Shown piece by piece: positions 1 through 8,009 of a DNA stretch of 28,467 nucleotides; the first letter of the stretch is position 1, and each line of letters begins with the position of its first letter. The notes under the pieces were generated by a model. The model ran no database searches. It was not told where the DNA came from and was given only the letters and a program-made list of their open reading frames with translations. The stretch is from a virus. Position numbers and translations under genes: made by a program. The DNA is taken from positions 1-28,467 of the IMG/VR virus record IMGVR_UViG_3300031772_004596; one strand, 5' to 3'.

Positions 1-532
1 CCGCCCCGAGGAAGGCATGCCGGCCGATCCGCACATTGCCGGCTATCACGACGCCAGGCCCGAAGATGACGTTGTTGCCGACCTCCGCGTCATGCTCGAT
101 GATCACGCCCGAATAGAACCAGCACCACGATTCGATCTCGACGTTCTTGCCGATAATGCAGCCAGGGAACGCCACAAGATGGGATCCTATGCAGGCCCCC
201 GGGCCGATTGAAAGGCTCGGATGGATGGCAGAAGCAAGCGGAACGCCCGCCAACATCAGGCGCGAGAGGAGTGAATAGCGGACGGCCGCTCCCTTCGACC
301 CGGCGGCGATCATCACCAGTTCCCGATCGTGGATGCTCAATTTCATTCCTTCAGTGAAGTTGGCGACTATCGGCAGGCCGGCAGGACCCGATGTGCGGGC
401 CGGGAAGGCGTCGTCGAAGAATTCAATCTGGTCGATCGGCTTGCCTGTCGATTCCAGGAGCCGGACGATGTGATCCGCCATCTCGCCAGCGCCGAAGATA
501 TACCGAGGCGCAGGGGAGTCGGGCGCATTCAT
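1..532 (-). CDS. NeuD/PglD-type sugar acetyltransferase (C-terminus cut by window edge)
   Basis: Likely transfers an acetyl group from acetyl-CoA to a sugar or nucleotide-amino sugar, as PglD and NeuD family enzymes do in the cytoplasm. The first 177 residues are visible and family members have about 200-220, so only the tail is lost. The N-terminal part has a Rossmann-like start (YIFGAGEMADHIV, residues 11-23). From about residue 98 there are left-handed beta-helix hexapeptide repeats (IHPSLSIGPGACIGSH, then IIGKNVEIES). The segment IIEHDAEVGNN (144-154) matches the catalytic-His region, with His147. The ATG at 532 overlaps the upstream stop in an ATGA arrangement, supporting this start and translational coupling to the lysis genes. 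It may work with the distant aminotransferase at 21.6-22.2 kb, by analogy with PglE/PglD; that link is inference. Confidence 0.85.
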   Translation of the reverse strand, partial: MNAPDSPAPRYIFGAGEMADHIVRLLESTGKPIDQIEFFDDAFPARTSGPAGLPIVANFTEGMKLSIHDRELVMIAAGSKGAAVRYSLLSRLMLAGVPLASAIHPSLSIGPGACIGSHLVAFPGCIIGKNVEIESWCWFYSGVIIEHDAEVGNNVIFGPGVVIAGNVRIGRHAFLGA

Positions 533-975
533 CGGCTCACCACATATCCAGCTACTGCGGCGCCGGCGACGGCAATCCCAACGACGAGGCCCCACTTGAC
601 GGCGCGGCTCATGGCCTTGGATGGAGGAGGCTTCTTCAGGTCTTGGTAGGCCCTGGCATAGAAGTCGGCCCTCTCAGAGGCGAGCGCCAGGTCGCGCCTC
701 GTGAGTCCGTGGGCCTCCTTCTCAAGGTCCAGTTGCTTGCGCAGTTCGCCAACCAGGGCGGCATTTTCGGCCTTCGCCTGCTTGATCTCGTCCAATAGGG
801 CGAACACCTCCGACCGGCGGAATTCGAGCTCGTTGAGTTGCTTGAGCAGGAGCCTCCCGTCCTCCAGCGGCAGGACGAGGTCAATCAGGGGGCTGGGCCT
901 GCTCTGAGAGTCGTCTTGACTGCTGGCGAATCTCGTCAGGGAGATCAGCAGCAGGAATATGATCGATTTCCTCAT
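529..975 (-). CDS. Spanin-like protein: signal sequence, coiled coil, C-terminal membrane helix
   Basis: A 148-residue protein that starts inside the 3' end of the upstream spanin-like gene in a different frame (95-nt overlap). This is the arrangement of Rz/Rz1 gene pairs. It begins with a signal-like hydrophobic segment (IIFLLLISLTRFASS, residues 5-19). A charged, helix-prone middle follows (about 35-115), then a C-terminal transmembrane segment (WGLVVGIAVAGAAVAGYVV, about 128-146). An outer-membrane spanin would normally be a lipoprotein, but no lipobox cysteine is present, so a classical o-spanin role is doubtful. Its two hydrophobic ends recall unimolecular spanins without the lipid anchor. 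Role in lysis is inferred from position and topology only. Confidence 0.7.
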   Translation of the reverse strand: MRKSIIFLLLISLTRFASSQDDSQSRPSPLIDLVLPLEDGRLLLKQLNELEFRRSEVFALLDEIKQAKAENAALVGELRKQLDLEKEAHGLTRRDLALASERADFYARAYQDLKKPPPSKAMSRAVKWGLVVGIAVAGAAVAGYVVSR

Positions 976-1324
976 CCCGTTCTGTCCGTATTCGCGCCAG
1001 GTCGGCCAGTTTCGCTATCAATTGCCGTTCCAGCGCATCTATCTCACCCAGGATCCTGGACTCCGCGGCGGCCGACGCCTCCGTTTCTTTCTTGTTATCT
1101 GCCCGGAGAGCCGTCAGGTCCCTCTGGGCCAGTTTCTGATTGGCAAGGAGCTCCACCTCGAGCTCGCCATACATGTGAATCCGCTCCTTACGCTGGCCCT
1201 CAGCGATCTTCGAATCGCCGTAGATCTTGACCGCGATCATCAGGCCCGCGATCGCCGCGGCGCCGCCAACGATCTTCCACGCCCAGGTTGGCATTCCGGT
1301 GACGGCCGCGAGGAACGGAAGCAT
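881..1324 (-). CDS. Rz-like inner-membrane spanin (i-spanin)
   Basis: A 147-residue protein with one N-terminal transmembrane helix (about residues 14-33, WAWKIVGGAAAIAGLMIAVK). A long charged coiled-coil-like region follows (about 40-120), rich in Glu, Lys, Leu and Ala. The C-terminal tail (LPDEIRQQSRRLSEQAQPPD) resembles the ends of phage Rz-like proteins. i-Spanins sit in the inner membrane, cross the periplasm and help fuse inner and outer membranes in the last step of lysis of Gram-negative hosts. The gene follows the holin-like gene by 4 nt and overlaps the next gene out of frame, as Rz genes do. Sequence families are very divergent, so the call rests on topology and context. Confidence 0.75.
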   Translation of the reverse strand: MLPFLAAVTGMPTWAWKIVGGAAAIAGLMIAVKIYGDSKIAEGQRKERIHMYGELEVELLANQKLAQRDLTALRADNKKETEASAAAESRILGEIDALERQLIAKLADLARIRTERDEEIDHIPAADLPDEIRQQSRRLSEQAQPPD

Positions 1325-1328
1325 CGTC

Positions 1329-1694
1329 TCAGGCCCCCGGCATCTTGGATATGATCCACTTGACGAGATTCTTCGCGATGCTGGGCGCAGCGAGCTCCAT
1401 CAGGCCCCCGAAGGCAAACGCTACGGCGATGTGCAGCGGCACGACCGCGATCCACTGGAATATGCCCTCGCGTTCCCGGAGGTCGATCAGGACGGCGCCC
1501 GCGCACCAGACGATCGAGACGGTCGTGAACCAGCTCGTGGTATTGTCGACGCTGTCCTCGAAGAACCATTCCGCTATCGCATCGCGGGCCGGACGGCCAT
1601 GCTGCTTTTCTGTCCTGACGTAGCGAATGAATTTCCAACCGAGGGTCAGAAAGGCCCCCAGGAGATAAAACAACCACGCTGACTTATTGCTCAT
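1329..1694 (-). CDS. Holin-like membrane protein with three predicted helices
   Basis: A 121-residue protein with three hydrophobic stretches: about residues 5-24 (AWLFYLLGAFLTLGWKFI), 53-71 (SWFTTVSIVWCAGAVLIDL) and 78-103 (IFQWIAVVPLHIAVAFAFGG and following). Short length, several membrane helices, and position directly after the endolysin and before the spanin suggest a holin that permeabilises the inner membrane and releases endolysin. The ATG lies 11 nt inside the endolysin gene, so translation is probably coupled. No named holin family can be assigned from the sequence alone. Another membrane protein (2155-2508) is an alternative holin candidate. Confidence 0.65.
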   Translation of the reverse strand: MSNKSAWLFYLLGAFLTLGWKFIRYVRTEKQHGRPARDAIAEWFFEDSVDNTTSWFTTVSIVWCAGAVLIDLREREGIFQWIAVVPLHIAVAFAFGGLMELAAPSIAKNLVKWIISKMPGA

Positions 1695-2154
1695 AGAGCC
1701 TCCTCAATCCGAGGATGCGTTGTACGGGAAACATTGTGATGTTCACGCTGTCGTCCTGGTTGCCGCCCAAGATGTAGATGTTCTGAAACTGCTCGGGCGG
1801 GTACTTGTCGAAACCGCCGTAGAACCCAACGTGGTTTGGAGAGGCGATCACGGTCTCGTCCGGATCATTGTCGGTCCGTGAGAGGATGGCGATATCGAAG
1901 CCAACAGTAAGATCCTTGCCGAAGACGGGCCGGCCCACGTTGAGCCAGCTGCGGGCGCGCAGATCCTTTGACCTCGGCAAGCGGAGCAGCCAGGCGATAT
2001 AGTTCACGAAAGCCGAGCACCAGGCGACGGAGTCGTCCTCCGGCCATTTGTTGTCGAGCTGGAGCATGGCCATGATCTGAGGATTCCGGAGGGCCCCCGG
2101 GACTTCTCTCGCCCCGACAAATCGCTGCGCCAGGTCAAATGCCGTGATATTCAT
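1684..2154 (-). CDS. Endolysin, TIGR02594-type NlpC/P60-like cysteine peptidase/amidase
   Basis: A 156-residue protein matching the TIGR02594 family of phage cell-wall hydrolases, which cut peptidoglycan for host lysis. The catalytic cysteine is Cys46 in AWCSAFVNYI. The histidine is His108 in SPNHVGFYGG. A polar third residue lies in ILGGNQDDSVNI (Asn132/Gln133). Length fits the usual 140-170 residues of single-domain members. There is no signal peptide or transmembrane helix, so export should depend on a holin. The ATG directly follows the stop codon of the upstream membrane-protein gene, and the end overlaps the holin-like gene. Confidence 0.88.
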   Translation of the reverse strand: MNITAFDLAQRFVGAREVPGALRNPQIMAMLQLDNKWPEDDSVAWCSAFVNYIAWLLRLPRSKDLRARSWLNVGRPVFGKDLTVGFDIAILSRTDNDPDETVIASPNHVGFYGGFDKYPPEQFQNIYILGGNQDDSVNITMFPVQRILGLRRLYEQ

Positions 2155-2508
2155 TTATTTTCCTTCCCCTCCCTTCAGACCGGACGCGACCTTCATGTCA
2201 ATGCGGTTGAAGTGCTGCTGGCAGTCCGAAAGCCTGCGTTCACATCGTGAGTCGATATTGTCCAGGCGCCGGTACACTCCCAGAAATCCGTTGTTGACCG
2301 CCTCCTGCAGGGTGGATATCACGCGATCCTCCCGCCCTCTCACGATGTGTATTTCTGTGTCGGATGTATGTGCCGTGAACTCTTTGATGTTCTCGCCATG
2401 CTGATCCACCGTACTTCGCAGTCTTCCGGCACTATAGGCTCCGCGCGCGATCCATCCGATGACCGCGCCCGCAACAGTGCAGCCTCCATAGATGACTTCA
2501 GGATTCAT
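2155..2508 (-). CDS. Small membrane-anchored coiled-coil protein of the lysis region
   Basis: A 117-residue protein with one N-terminal hydrophobic segment (about residues 5-27, VIYGGCTVAGAVIGWIARGA) followed by a charged helical region up to the C-terminus. The ATG is preceded by a good Shine-Dalgarno (AGGAG, seven bases or so upstream). It is the first gene of the lysis cassette and its stop codon abuts the endolysin ATG. Single-helix proteins with soluble coiled-coil tails in this position are often annotated as holin or antiholin candidates. No family match is recognised, so function is open. Confidence 0.7.
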   Translation of the reverse strand: MNPEVIYGGCTVAGAVIGWIARGAYSAGRLRSTVDQHGENIKEFTAHTSDTEIHIVRGREDRVISTLQEAVNNGFLGVYRRLDNIDSRCERRLSDCQQHFNRIDMKVASGLKGGEGK

Positions 2509-2537
2509 TCGCTCTCCTCTATTCGCGCTGTCGCATG

Positions 2538-3005
2538 TTAGCCGGAACGTTTTCCCATCTTCATGAACTGACCACTTGTCGAATCCATTACCTGCTGTAC
2601 GGACTTAACCCGGAGCTTGTCTGGGCGACCCGGAGGCGCAAAGATCTCCACCTTGAGTACATTCGAAGGACCGCTCTCCTGAACGACTGCAGGATTCGGC
2701 GTGCCATCGACCGATAGGCCCAGATTGTAAGCGGTCGCGAAAACGAACTTGATGCCGACAGCCATCTGGAGCGTTTGTTGAAGCGCAATCCCGGCGTCAG
2801 TGCAGACGCGATCGACCGGGAATGCGCCTGACGGCCAGGAAATAGGGTCAACCGCAGACGTGCAGAGCTTGTATTTCACAGGGTTATTCACCGGACCAGG
2901 CCCATCTGCGGACGCGTCCCACTGGTAAGGTACGGCAAGCGTCTGCGCCCAGGCGCAAGTGCTGATGGCGAGAAACATTGCAGTGATTAGAAATAGTCGT
3001 TTCAT
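2538..3005 (-). CDS. Exported protein with a fibronectin type III-like domain
   Basis: A 155-residue protein with a clear Sec signal peptide. It has positive MKR, a hydrophobic core to about residue 16, then an AWA-Q site giving cleavage after residue 20. Cys17 does not fit a lipobox. The mature part looks like one fibronectin type III domain. It has YQWDASADG near the start (the usual W-D strand), a central YKLCTSAV strand, and FVFATAYN followed by ESGPSNVLKV near the end, the typical last strands of Fn3 domains. A phage gene with a Sec signal next to tail-fibre-like and lysis genes is unusual; the product should enter the periplasm of the infected cell. Function unknown. Confidence 0.75.
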   Translation of the reverse strand: MKRLFLITAMFLAISTCAWAQTLAVPYQWDASADGPGPVNNPVKYKLCTSAVDPISWPSGAFPVDRVCTDAGIALQQTLQMAVGIKFVFATAYNLGLSVDGTPNPAVVQESGPSNVLKVEIFAPPGRPDKLRVKSVQQVMDSTSGQFMKMGKRSG

Positions 3006-3015
3006 CGTTTCTCTT

Positions 3016-3837
3016 TTACATTCGCTGCTGTTGATCGAGCATTCTCGTGATCACCGGCCAGAATGTCCCTACACCGGCGGCAAAAGCCTCCCCGGCAGAA
3101 CCCGTCCGCCCATTGACGCCCATACGGAATGGACCCACGTTTGGATCGCTCACGCCTTTCGTGGCATTAGTCACGGTGAGAGTCCTGGTCGGATTGGCCC
3201 ATCCCCAGTTCGGTTCGGGACTGTCATCCCCCCACAGGGGCCAATAATCTTGCAGGTTTGCAATGTTGCGCCGGAATGGCTGTCCGCCCTTGAGCGCAGG
3301 CGAAACTCCCCAATCGGCGCCATAGGCATCAATGTCGTTCCAGATAGCCACATTGGCGACCTCTCCCGCCGCCGGGTATGAACCTGCATCATCGGCGTTC
3401 CCAACGTTCAACGCCAATGCACTCAGGTCCGAGTTTTGCAGTGCGTCCGTACTGTAAGCGTAAATCGCCTCAGCTCCGAGGGTTTGATTCCACACCCAAC
3501 GGTCGATCGTGATTCCAACGTCCTTCACCCCAGTTGACTTCCATCTGATAAGGATTGAGGTCCAACATCCCGCGGTAAATAATTCCGCATCCTCGGTGAC
3601 AACTCGACTGAAACTCTCTCCCTTGGCCCAGCCGCAATAGAGATTGTTTTGTCCCCCCACATAGAATTTGCTAATCTCAAAATAGTTTGGAGCGTCCCCC
3701 ATTCTGAGAATGATGTGATGCTGGTTGTCTCCAGACGACCAGGTAGGACGAATCCATAGCAGCAACTCACCCGCTTGCGGGAAAGGGTAGCTTGTTACCC
3801 TTAGAACTTCGCCGGAAGCATCTACAAGGCGCGACAT
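3016..3837 (-). CDS. LamG/concanavalin A-like jellyroll protein, probable virion accessory
   Basis: A 273-residue protein resembling LamG-like (concanavalin A-like lectin) domains found in phage tail-associated proteins. Visible marks are an N-terminal strand GELLLWIRPTWSSGDNQ (typical of the jellyroll first sheet), WTSILIRWKSTG near the middle, and AGEVANVAIWNDI (residues 160s-170s), the usual late strand. The C-terminal third (YWPLWGDDSPEPNWGW and onward) resembles the closing region of such phage proteins. It lies between two tail-tip-associated genes and the lysis region, fitting a carbohydrate-binding or receptor-contact role. Binding specificity cannot be read from sequence. Confidence 0.75.
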   Translation of the reverse strand: MSRLVDASGEVLRVTSYPFPQAGELLLWIRPTWSSGDNQHHIILRMGDAPNYFEISKFYVGGQNNLYCGWAKGESFSRVVTEDAELFTAGCWTSILIRWKSTGVKDVGITIDRWVWNQTLGAEAIYAYSTDALQNSDLSALALNVGNADDAGSYPAAGEVANVAIWNDIDAYGADWGVSPALKGGQPFRRNIANLQDYWPLWGDDSPEPNWGWANPTRTLTVTNATKGVSDPNVGPFRMGVNGRTGSAGEAFAAGVGTFWPVITRMLDQQQRM

Positions 3838-3841
3838 TCAA

Positions 3842-4327
3842 CTACTCCCAAATCAGAGCGGGAATCCAGGTTGAGATCTGGCTCAAAGTCCAGCTGGAAG
3901 TCTCAAACGTGAGATCCATTGCGATCACTTCACCCGCAACGGCCGTGTCGGCATCGAGAGTGATCTTGGTTTCGATGTACTTATTTGAATCCGACACCCC
4001 CCAGGTCACGGTCGTAGTGCCTTCAGCCTGGAGAGTCGCATCGGTCGGAGCTTCGCCCATCGCGACCGACGCCCATTTGGGATTCACTTTTGCGACCAGT
4101 GAATTGACCGAACAAAGTCCGATCAATCTCAGCTTCAGGGTTCCGGATGGCAATACGGTCGGGAGGTGAAACCGAAGTCGCCAGATGGCGTCACCGTCAA
4201 GCGACGGCATGACCCGTAGGCCTTCATCATGTTTGCTCGTTCCAGTGGCGGCAACATGAAACCCAGGGAATACCTTCCCCGACGTCACAGGGAAGGCGCT
4301 GGTGGGGAAAATGGGGCCGGTGGCCAT
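3842..4327 (-). CDS. Phage protein of unknown function, beta-rich, tail-tip adjacent
   Basis: A 161-residue protein whose general pattern is common in phage tail regions. It has WRLRFHLPTVLPSGTLKLRL (about 49-68), NPKWASVAMGEAPTDATLQA (about 82-101) and a C-terminal IPALIWE end. The composition suggests a beta-sandwich with no signal peptide or membrane segment. It follows the large tail-tip gene by about 19 nt with a recognisable Shine-Dalgarno (AAGGA) and precedes the LamG-like gene. It is likely a virion component or fibre accessory, but no function is known to me. Confidence 0.7.
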   Translation of the reverse strand: MATGPIFPTSAFPVTSGKVFPGFHVAATGTSKHDEGLRVMPSLDGDAIWRLRFHLPTVLPSGTLKLRLIGLCSVNSLVAKVNPKWASVAMGEAPTDATLQAEGTTTVTWGVSDSNKYIETKITLDADTAVAGEVIAMDLTFETSSWTLSQISTWIPALIWE

Positions 4328-4346
4328 CAGTCATTTCCTTTCATGT

Positions 4347-7300
4347 TTAGGATCCCTTCTTCCAAAATGCGTCCCACTCATCGTCCGCCGCGTTGTAGAT
4401 GGCGCCGAGTAGATCCCGCCCGGAGCTCTTGGATATGCTTTCTCCGTCCATCAGGCGGAATTTCGTGTCGAGCGTCGGGACCCCGGCACCGGTTATCATC
4501 CATAGAATCGTCTGCCCGCAATACAGCGTCCCGGCAGGATTCTTGAGTGTAAAGTTCGACGCGGAAGTAATACTGAACGTAGAACCAAGATCGGCGTTGG
4601 TATCGACCTCCAATGTTGCCGGGGAACCAACGGCAACTACACTTAGGATCGTGCAGGCCTGCGGATGGACCTCGGTCGGAGGATCGGGAGTGCCGGCCCC
4701 TCCAGGAATGAGCCGGGTACCGAGTCCATAGGGATTTCGGTTTGCCAGTGTGACGTAATAGGTCCCGTTCGGCATCGGCATGACCGGAGTTCTCCACACC
4801 GTTGCCTCGATATCCTGAGTGACCTGCGTGACTTGCCACTGATAATACGCCAGGTTGCTAGAACCTTCGTTCGGCCACCAGCAGTCGACAATCGCATAGT
4901 TGAACGTGCCGGTCCGCATGAATGGATTCGTCGAGGTGAAGGAGCGATCCGAAAGGGTGATTGTCGTTGCGGTCGCCGCGGTGATGACATTGCCGTCGAG
5001 ATCGGAATCCGGGCTGGCGTCGTCCGTGTACATCAGGAATATCTTGCCGATCACCGAGGCCGCCGGCGGGGATGGCCGCGTCACATTGATCCGCTTGTTG
5101 CCCCGGACGACTTCGCAGGTTCCCTCCTCAAGCACGGTCGTCGGATGGCCCGTGCGCTCGGCGTCATACGGACCCTCGGCCGGGAGCGCGCTTGAGAACC
5201 ATGCGGCGACAACGCTGATGTCTTTGTAGTTTAGAGTTTCCCTATTCCACTGGAGGGCTATGTAACCCGCAGGAATCTGCGGCTCGTCTTCGTGCGTCAG
5301 GATCTGCAGTCCCGTTGCGCCGGATGGGTTCCCCTCGCTCCCGACAAGTCCGCCCGTGATGATCCCGCCGTCCCATCTCGAAAATCCACTGTCAAACCAG
5401 ACTCTCGCTTCGATCGCCGATAGAGGAACGGAGGCCGGAACTTCTATCGGATCGGAGACGAAGATCGCCGTAGTCGTGTCCCCATGCTCATCATTGTCCC
5501 AGTACCACCTTTCATAAAGGCCATGATTGGGTTCCGCGCCGAAATATCCCTCGATCGTCCACTCCCAAGGAGGTTTGACCGAAAGCAACCTGAGATCGCT
5601 TGTGACCGCAGTCCTGAAGCGCCCGCGGACGTCGAAGTTGTCTGCAGTAGCAATGTCGAACCCGCTCGTCAGGCCCTGGATCCTGTCTATCGTCCCCCAA
5701 CTGCAATATTTCTCCTCCCAAACCCCTCCCCTGGGGTCGAATAGCAGGAGATCCCCTATGCGCGCGAAATCGAGCGGATCCTGCCCGCGCAGGCCGCCAT
5801 GAATGTTCGTCCCCCTGGTGAATCGCGTGTTATTTTTTGACGGTACGTGGGCGATGTCCCCATAAGCACTGTCATTCTGATCGCCATAAAATACATTCGC
5901 GCTTTCGACGCTTGCAGTGTTATCTCCGACACTGCGCCAGAGTCCCGTGCGATTATCTTTGATCTGCGCGACCCAAGCCCAGATCTTGGCTCCGTTGACC
6001 TTGGGTCTACTCGCTCGGACGATCACGGCATGGCGACCGCTGGGATCGGCTATTACTTCTACCCACCAGTCGTCGGGCGGTCCGGTCGCCGCCTGTCCGC
6101 TCACGGCTTGGACATAATTCTCGACATATTGCGGCGTTTTATTGCCATCGGTCCAGACCGAATCTCCCGCGGAGGAAGTGAACTGGAAGGCATAGTACCA
6201 AGCTCCTTCCGCACCGCTTACGAAGTCGTACTGTGCGCCGTACTGGTTGGCGAAGAACGGAGTATCGACGACGATCATGCCTCCGGCGAGGTTGTCCTCC
6301 ATGTCCCCACCCTCGACTATCGTTCTAAGATCCGCCGATTCTCCGGAGGCGAGAGGCTCCGCATAGTATCTGGCCCTGAATCTCGCCCCAGTGATGTTGC
6401 GGTTATACTTCCACGCCCTCGCGCCGCAGACGATCTGCAGGTCCGGATCCATGCCAGTAACATAAAGATCGTCCGGGACGCCGTCGGGGACGGTCCTGGC
6501 GGAGTAGGCCGTCCCGCTTGCCGGCCACGAATGCGTTACAATTGAACGGCAGTAGACCTGCACCTCGTGAACCCGGCCCTCATTGACCTTGTGATGGAGC
6601 GATTCGACGAAGAAATCGCCGTTGATCCCGAGTCCGAACGTGCCCAGATTCGCAGTGATATGAATCCGATCACTGACGTCTATGGCCTGCGCTTCGGCCA
6701 GGTGCGTAGCATTGTAATTCGCTTTGAGCGTGAATCGAAGTGCCGGCCGCGGGTTCTTATAGAGTGCGATAATGTGATTGCAATAAGCCTGTCCTTCAGC
6801 GAGTTGCGTCAGCCATTGCGATGGATTCGGTAATGCCCGCTTCCGGAACTTGGCCTGGCTGGTCGTGTCCTCCGCGCTCACCGTGAGTGGATCGCCCTCA
6901 ACGATTGCCACACCATTGACGAAGAGCCGGATGAAGTATCCGGCCGATCCGCTCGAGTTTACAAAGGTGCAGCGCAGGGTGCGGCCCAGTTCCTGCCTCG
7001 ACATCGTTACGAGGTTCGTCAGGTCGGTGCCATCGCCCGCTTCGGTCGTGTTGATCTCTACCGTCACGATCCCCCAGGTCTCCACGGCAAGGAGCTGCGA
7101 GGGGCTAGAGGGCGTGGGGAATTCGATGTCGATGACCTTTGTCTTGCCGTTCGCGAACGGAATCGGAGGGCCGCCCGTTCCGTTGCGGACGTCGCAGATC
7201 GTAGCCAGCGCTACGGTCTCGCTTTTATTGAATGTCCTTACCTTCGCCTCGATCGAATTGAAGATATCCAGCAGCGGGTCCTCCTGCTGCAGGTTCCAGG

Positions 7301-8009
7301 GCCGCAGGGTCCCGGTGCCGTAGGTCGAACGGGCCGTCGTGTGCGGAGCGGAAGCCCGATGCGCCCTGCTTTCGAACTGGATCTTACCGTCTTTGGTTTC
7401 ACGCAGGAGCCCCGTTTCCTGGGCTTCAAGTTCACGCAAGAGATCCAAGACCCTGCCCTTGCGTGCCCAGAACCGGCTCATGGTGGAGAGGCCGGTATCG
7501 ATATCACGATCCGCTGCCGGGTATCCTGCCGCATCGAGAATCAGATCAGCTGCAGCCCCCGTTGTGATATCGGTTTGCATCGGAATATCGATGTCGGCAT
7601 CGGCGGATGCCTGCTGGAGAGATCCGTAGGCCTGAAGCGTGGCGGTCGAGACGGTGACGCGATCGCCTACCCTGGGGACGATCGAATCGAGCTTCCCCTG
7701 CCACATCGTGACTTCGGCGCCGGCTCCGATCTGCATCGTGATTCGCACCCAGATGCCGGGGAGTATCTTGCCGTAGATGTCGCTTAGGGTATTGTAGGAG
7801 GAGAAGAGCGAGGAGGAGTTGTCGAGGGTTATGCTGGCGCTGCCGGCCTTGGTCTGGCCGGGCGTTCCACTGTCGCTGCCGTAGGACCAGTCGGCCTTCA
7901 GGGCATAGGCCGAGATGTCATCGAAGGCGCCGAGGAATGGTTCGACGGGCGGACTCTGGCCGGGACCGTTGTCCCAATCGACATAGTAGCGATAGGTCCC
8001 AAGATCCAT
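4347..8009 (-). CDS. Large tail-tip/baseplate hub protein with receptor-binding-like C-terminus
   Basis: A 1220-residue protein immediately downstream of the tape measure gene (its ATG directly follows the tape-measure stop). This is the position of tail hub and tip proteins. The N-terminal 500 residues resemble phage hub proteins. They begin YRYYVDWDNGPG, then have KAGSASITLDNSSSLFSS, a YGKILPGIWVRI strand and a WQGKLDSIVPRVGD segment, a pattern seen in Tal/gp27-like hubs. The middle and C-terminal parts are beta-rich, with Trp and Gly-rich stretches, and end in a distinct region with RLMDGESISK and the terminal DEWDAFWKKGS. No catalytic motif for a depolymerase is visible. Exact domain borders are uncertain. 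Confidence 0.8.
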   Translation of the reverse strand: MDLGTYRYYVDWDNGPGQSPPVEPFLGAFDDISAYALKADWSYGSDSGTPGQTKAGSASITLDNSSSLFSSYNTLSDIYGKILPGIWVRITMQIGAGAEVTMWQGKLDSIVPRVGDRVTVSTATLQAYGSLQQASADADIDIPMQTDITTGAAADLILDAAGYPAADRDIDTGLSTMSRFWARKGRVLDLLRELEAQETGLLRETKDGKIQFESRAHRASAPHTTARSTYGTGTLRPWNLQQEDPLLDIFNSIEAKVRTFNKSETVALATICDVRNGTGGPPIPFANGKTKVIDIEFPTPSSPSQLLAVETWGIVTVEINTTEAGDGTDLTNLVTMSRQELGRTLRCTFVNSSGSAGYFIRLFVNGVAIVEGDPLTVSAEDTTSQAKFRKRALPNPSQWLTQLAEGQAYCNHIIALYKNPRPALRFTLKANYNATHLAEAQAIDVSDRIHITANLGTFGLGINGDFFVESLHHKVNEGRVHEVQVYCRSIVTHSWPASGTAYSARTVPDGVPDDLYVTGMDPDLQIVCGARAWKYNRNITGARFRARYYAEPLASGESADLRTIVEGGDMEDNLAGGMIVVDTPFFANQYGAQYDFVSGAEGAWYYAFQFTSSAGDSVWTDGNKTPQYVENYVQAVSGQAATGPPDDWWVEVIADPSGRHAVIVRASRPKVNGAKIWAWVAQIKDNRTGLWRSVGDNTASVESANVFYGDQNDSAYGDIAHVPSKNNTRFTRGTNIHGGLRGQDPLDFARIGDLLLFDPRGGVWEEKYCSWGTIDRIQGLTSGFDIATADNFDVRGRFRTAVTSDLRLLSVKPPWEWTIEGYFGAEPNHGLYERWYWDNDEHGDTTTAIFVSDPIEVPASVPLSAIEARVWFDSGFSRWDGGIITGGLVGSEGNPSGATGLQILTHEDEPQIPAGYIALQWNRETLNYKDISVVAAWFSSALPAEGPYDAERTGHPTTVLEEGTCEVVRGNKRINVTRPSPPAASVIGKIFLMYTDDASPDSDLDGNVITAATATTITLSDRSFTSTNPFMRTGTFNYAIVDCWWPNEGSSNLAYYQWQVTQVTQDIEATVWRTPVMPMPNGTYYVTLANRNPYGLGTRLIPGGAGTPDPPTEVHPQACTILSVVAVGSPATLEVDTNADLGSTFSITSASNFTLKNPAGTLYCGQTILWMITGAGVPTLDTKFRLMDGESISKSSGRDLLGAIYNAADDEWDAFWKKGS

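Noticed and set aside
4347-8009. Tail-spike depolymerase in the tail-tip protein
   Set aside because: No pectate-lyase-like repeats or catalytic motif could be seen in the 1220 residues; hub and receptor-contact role is better supported.
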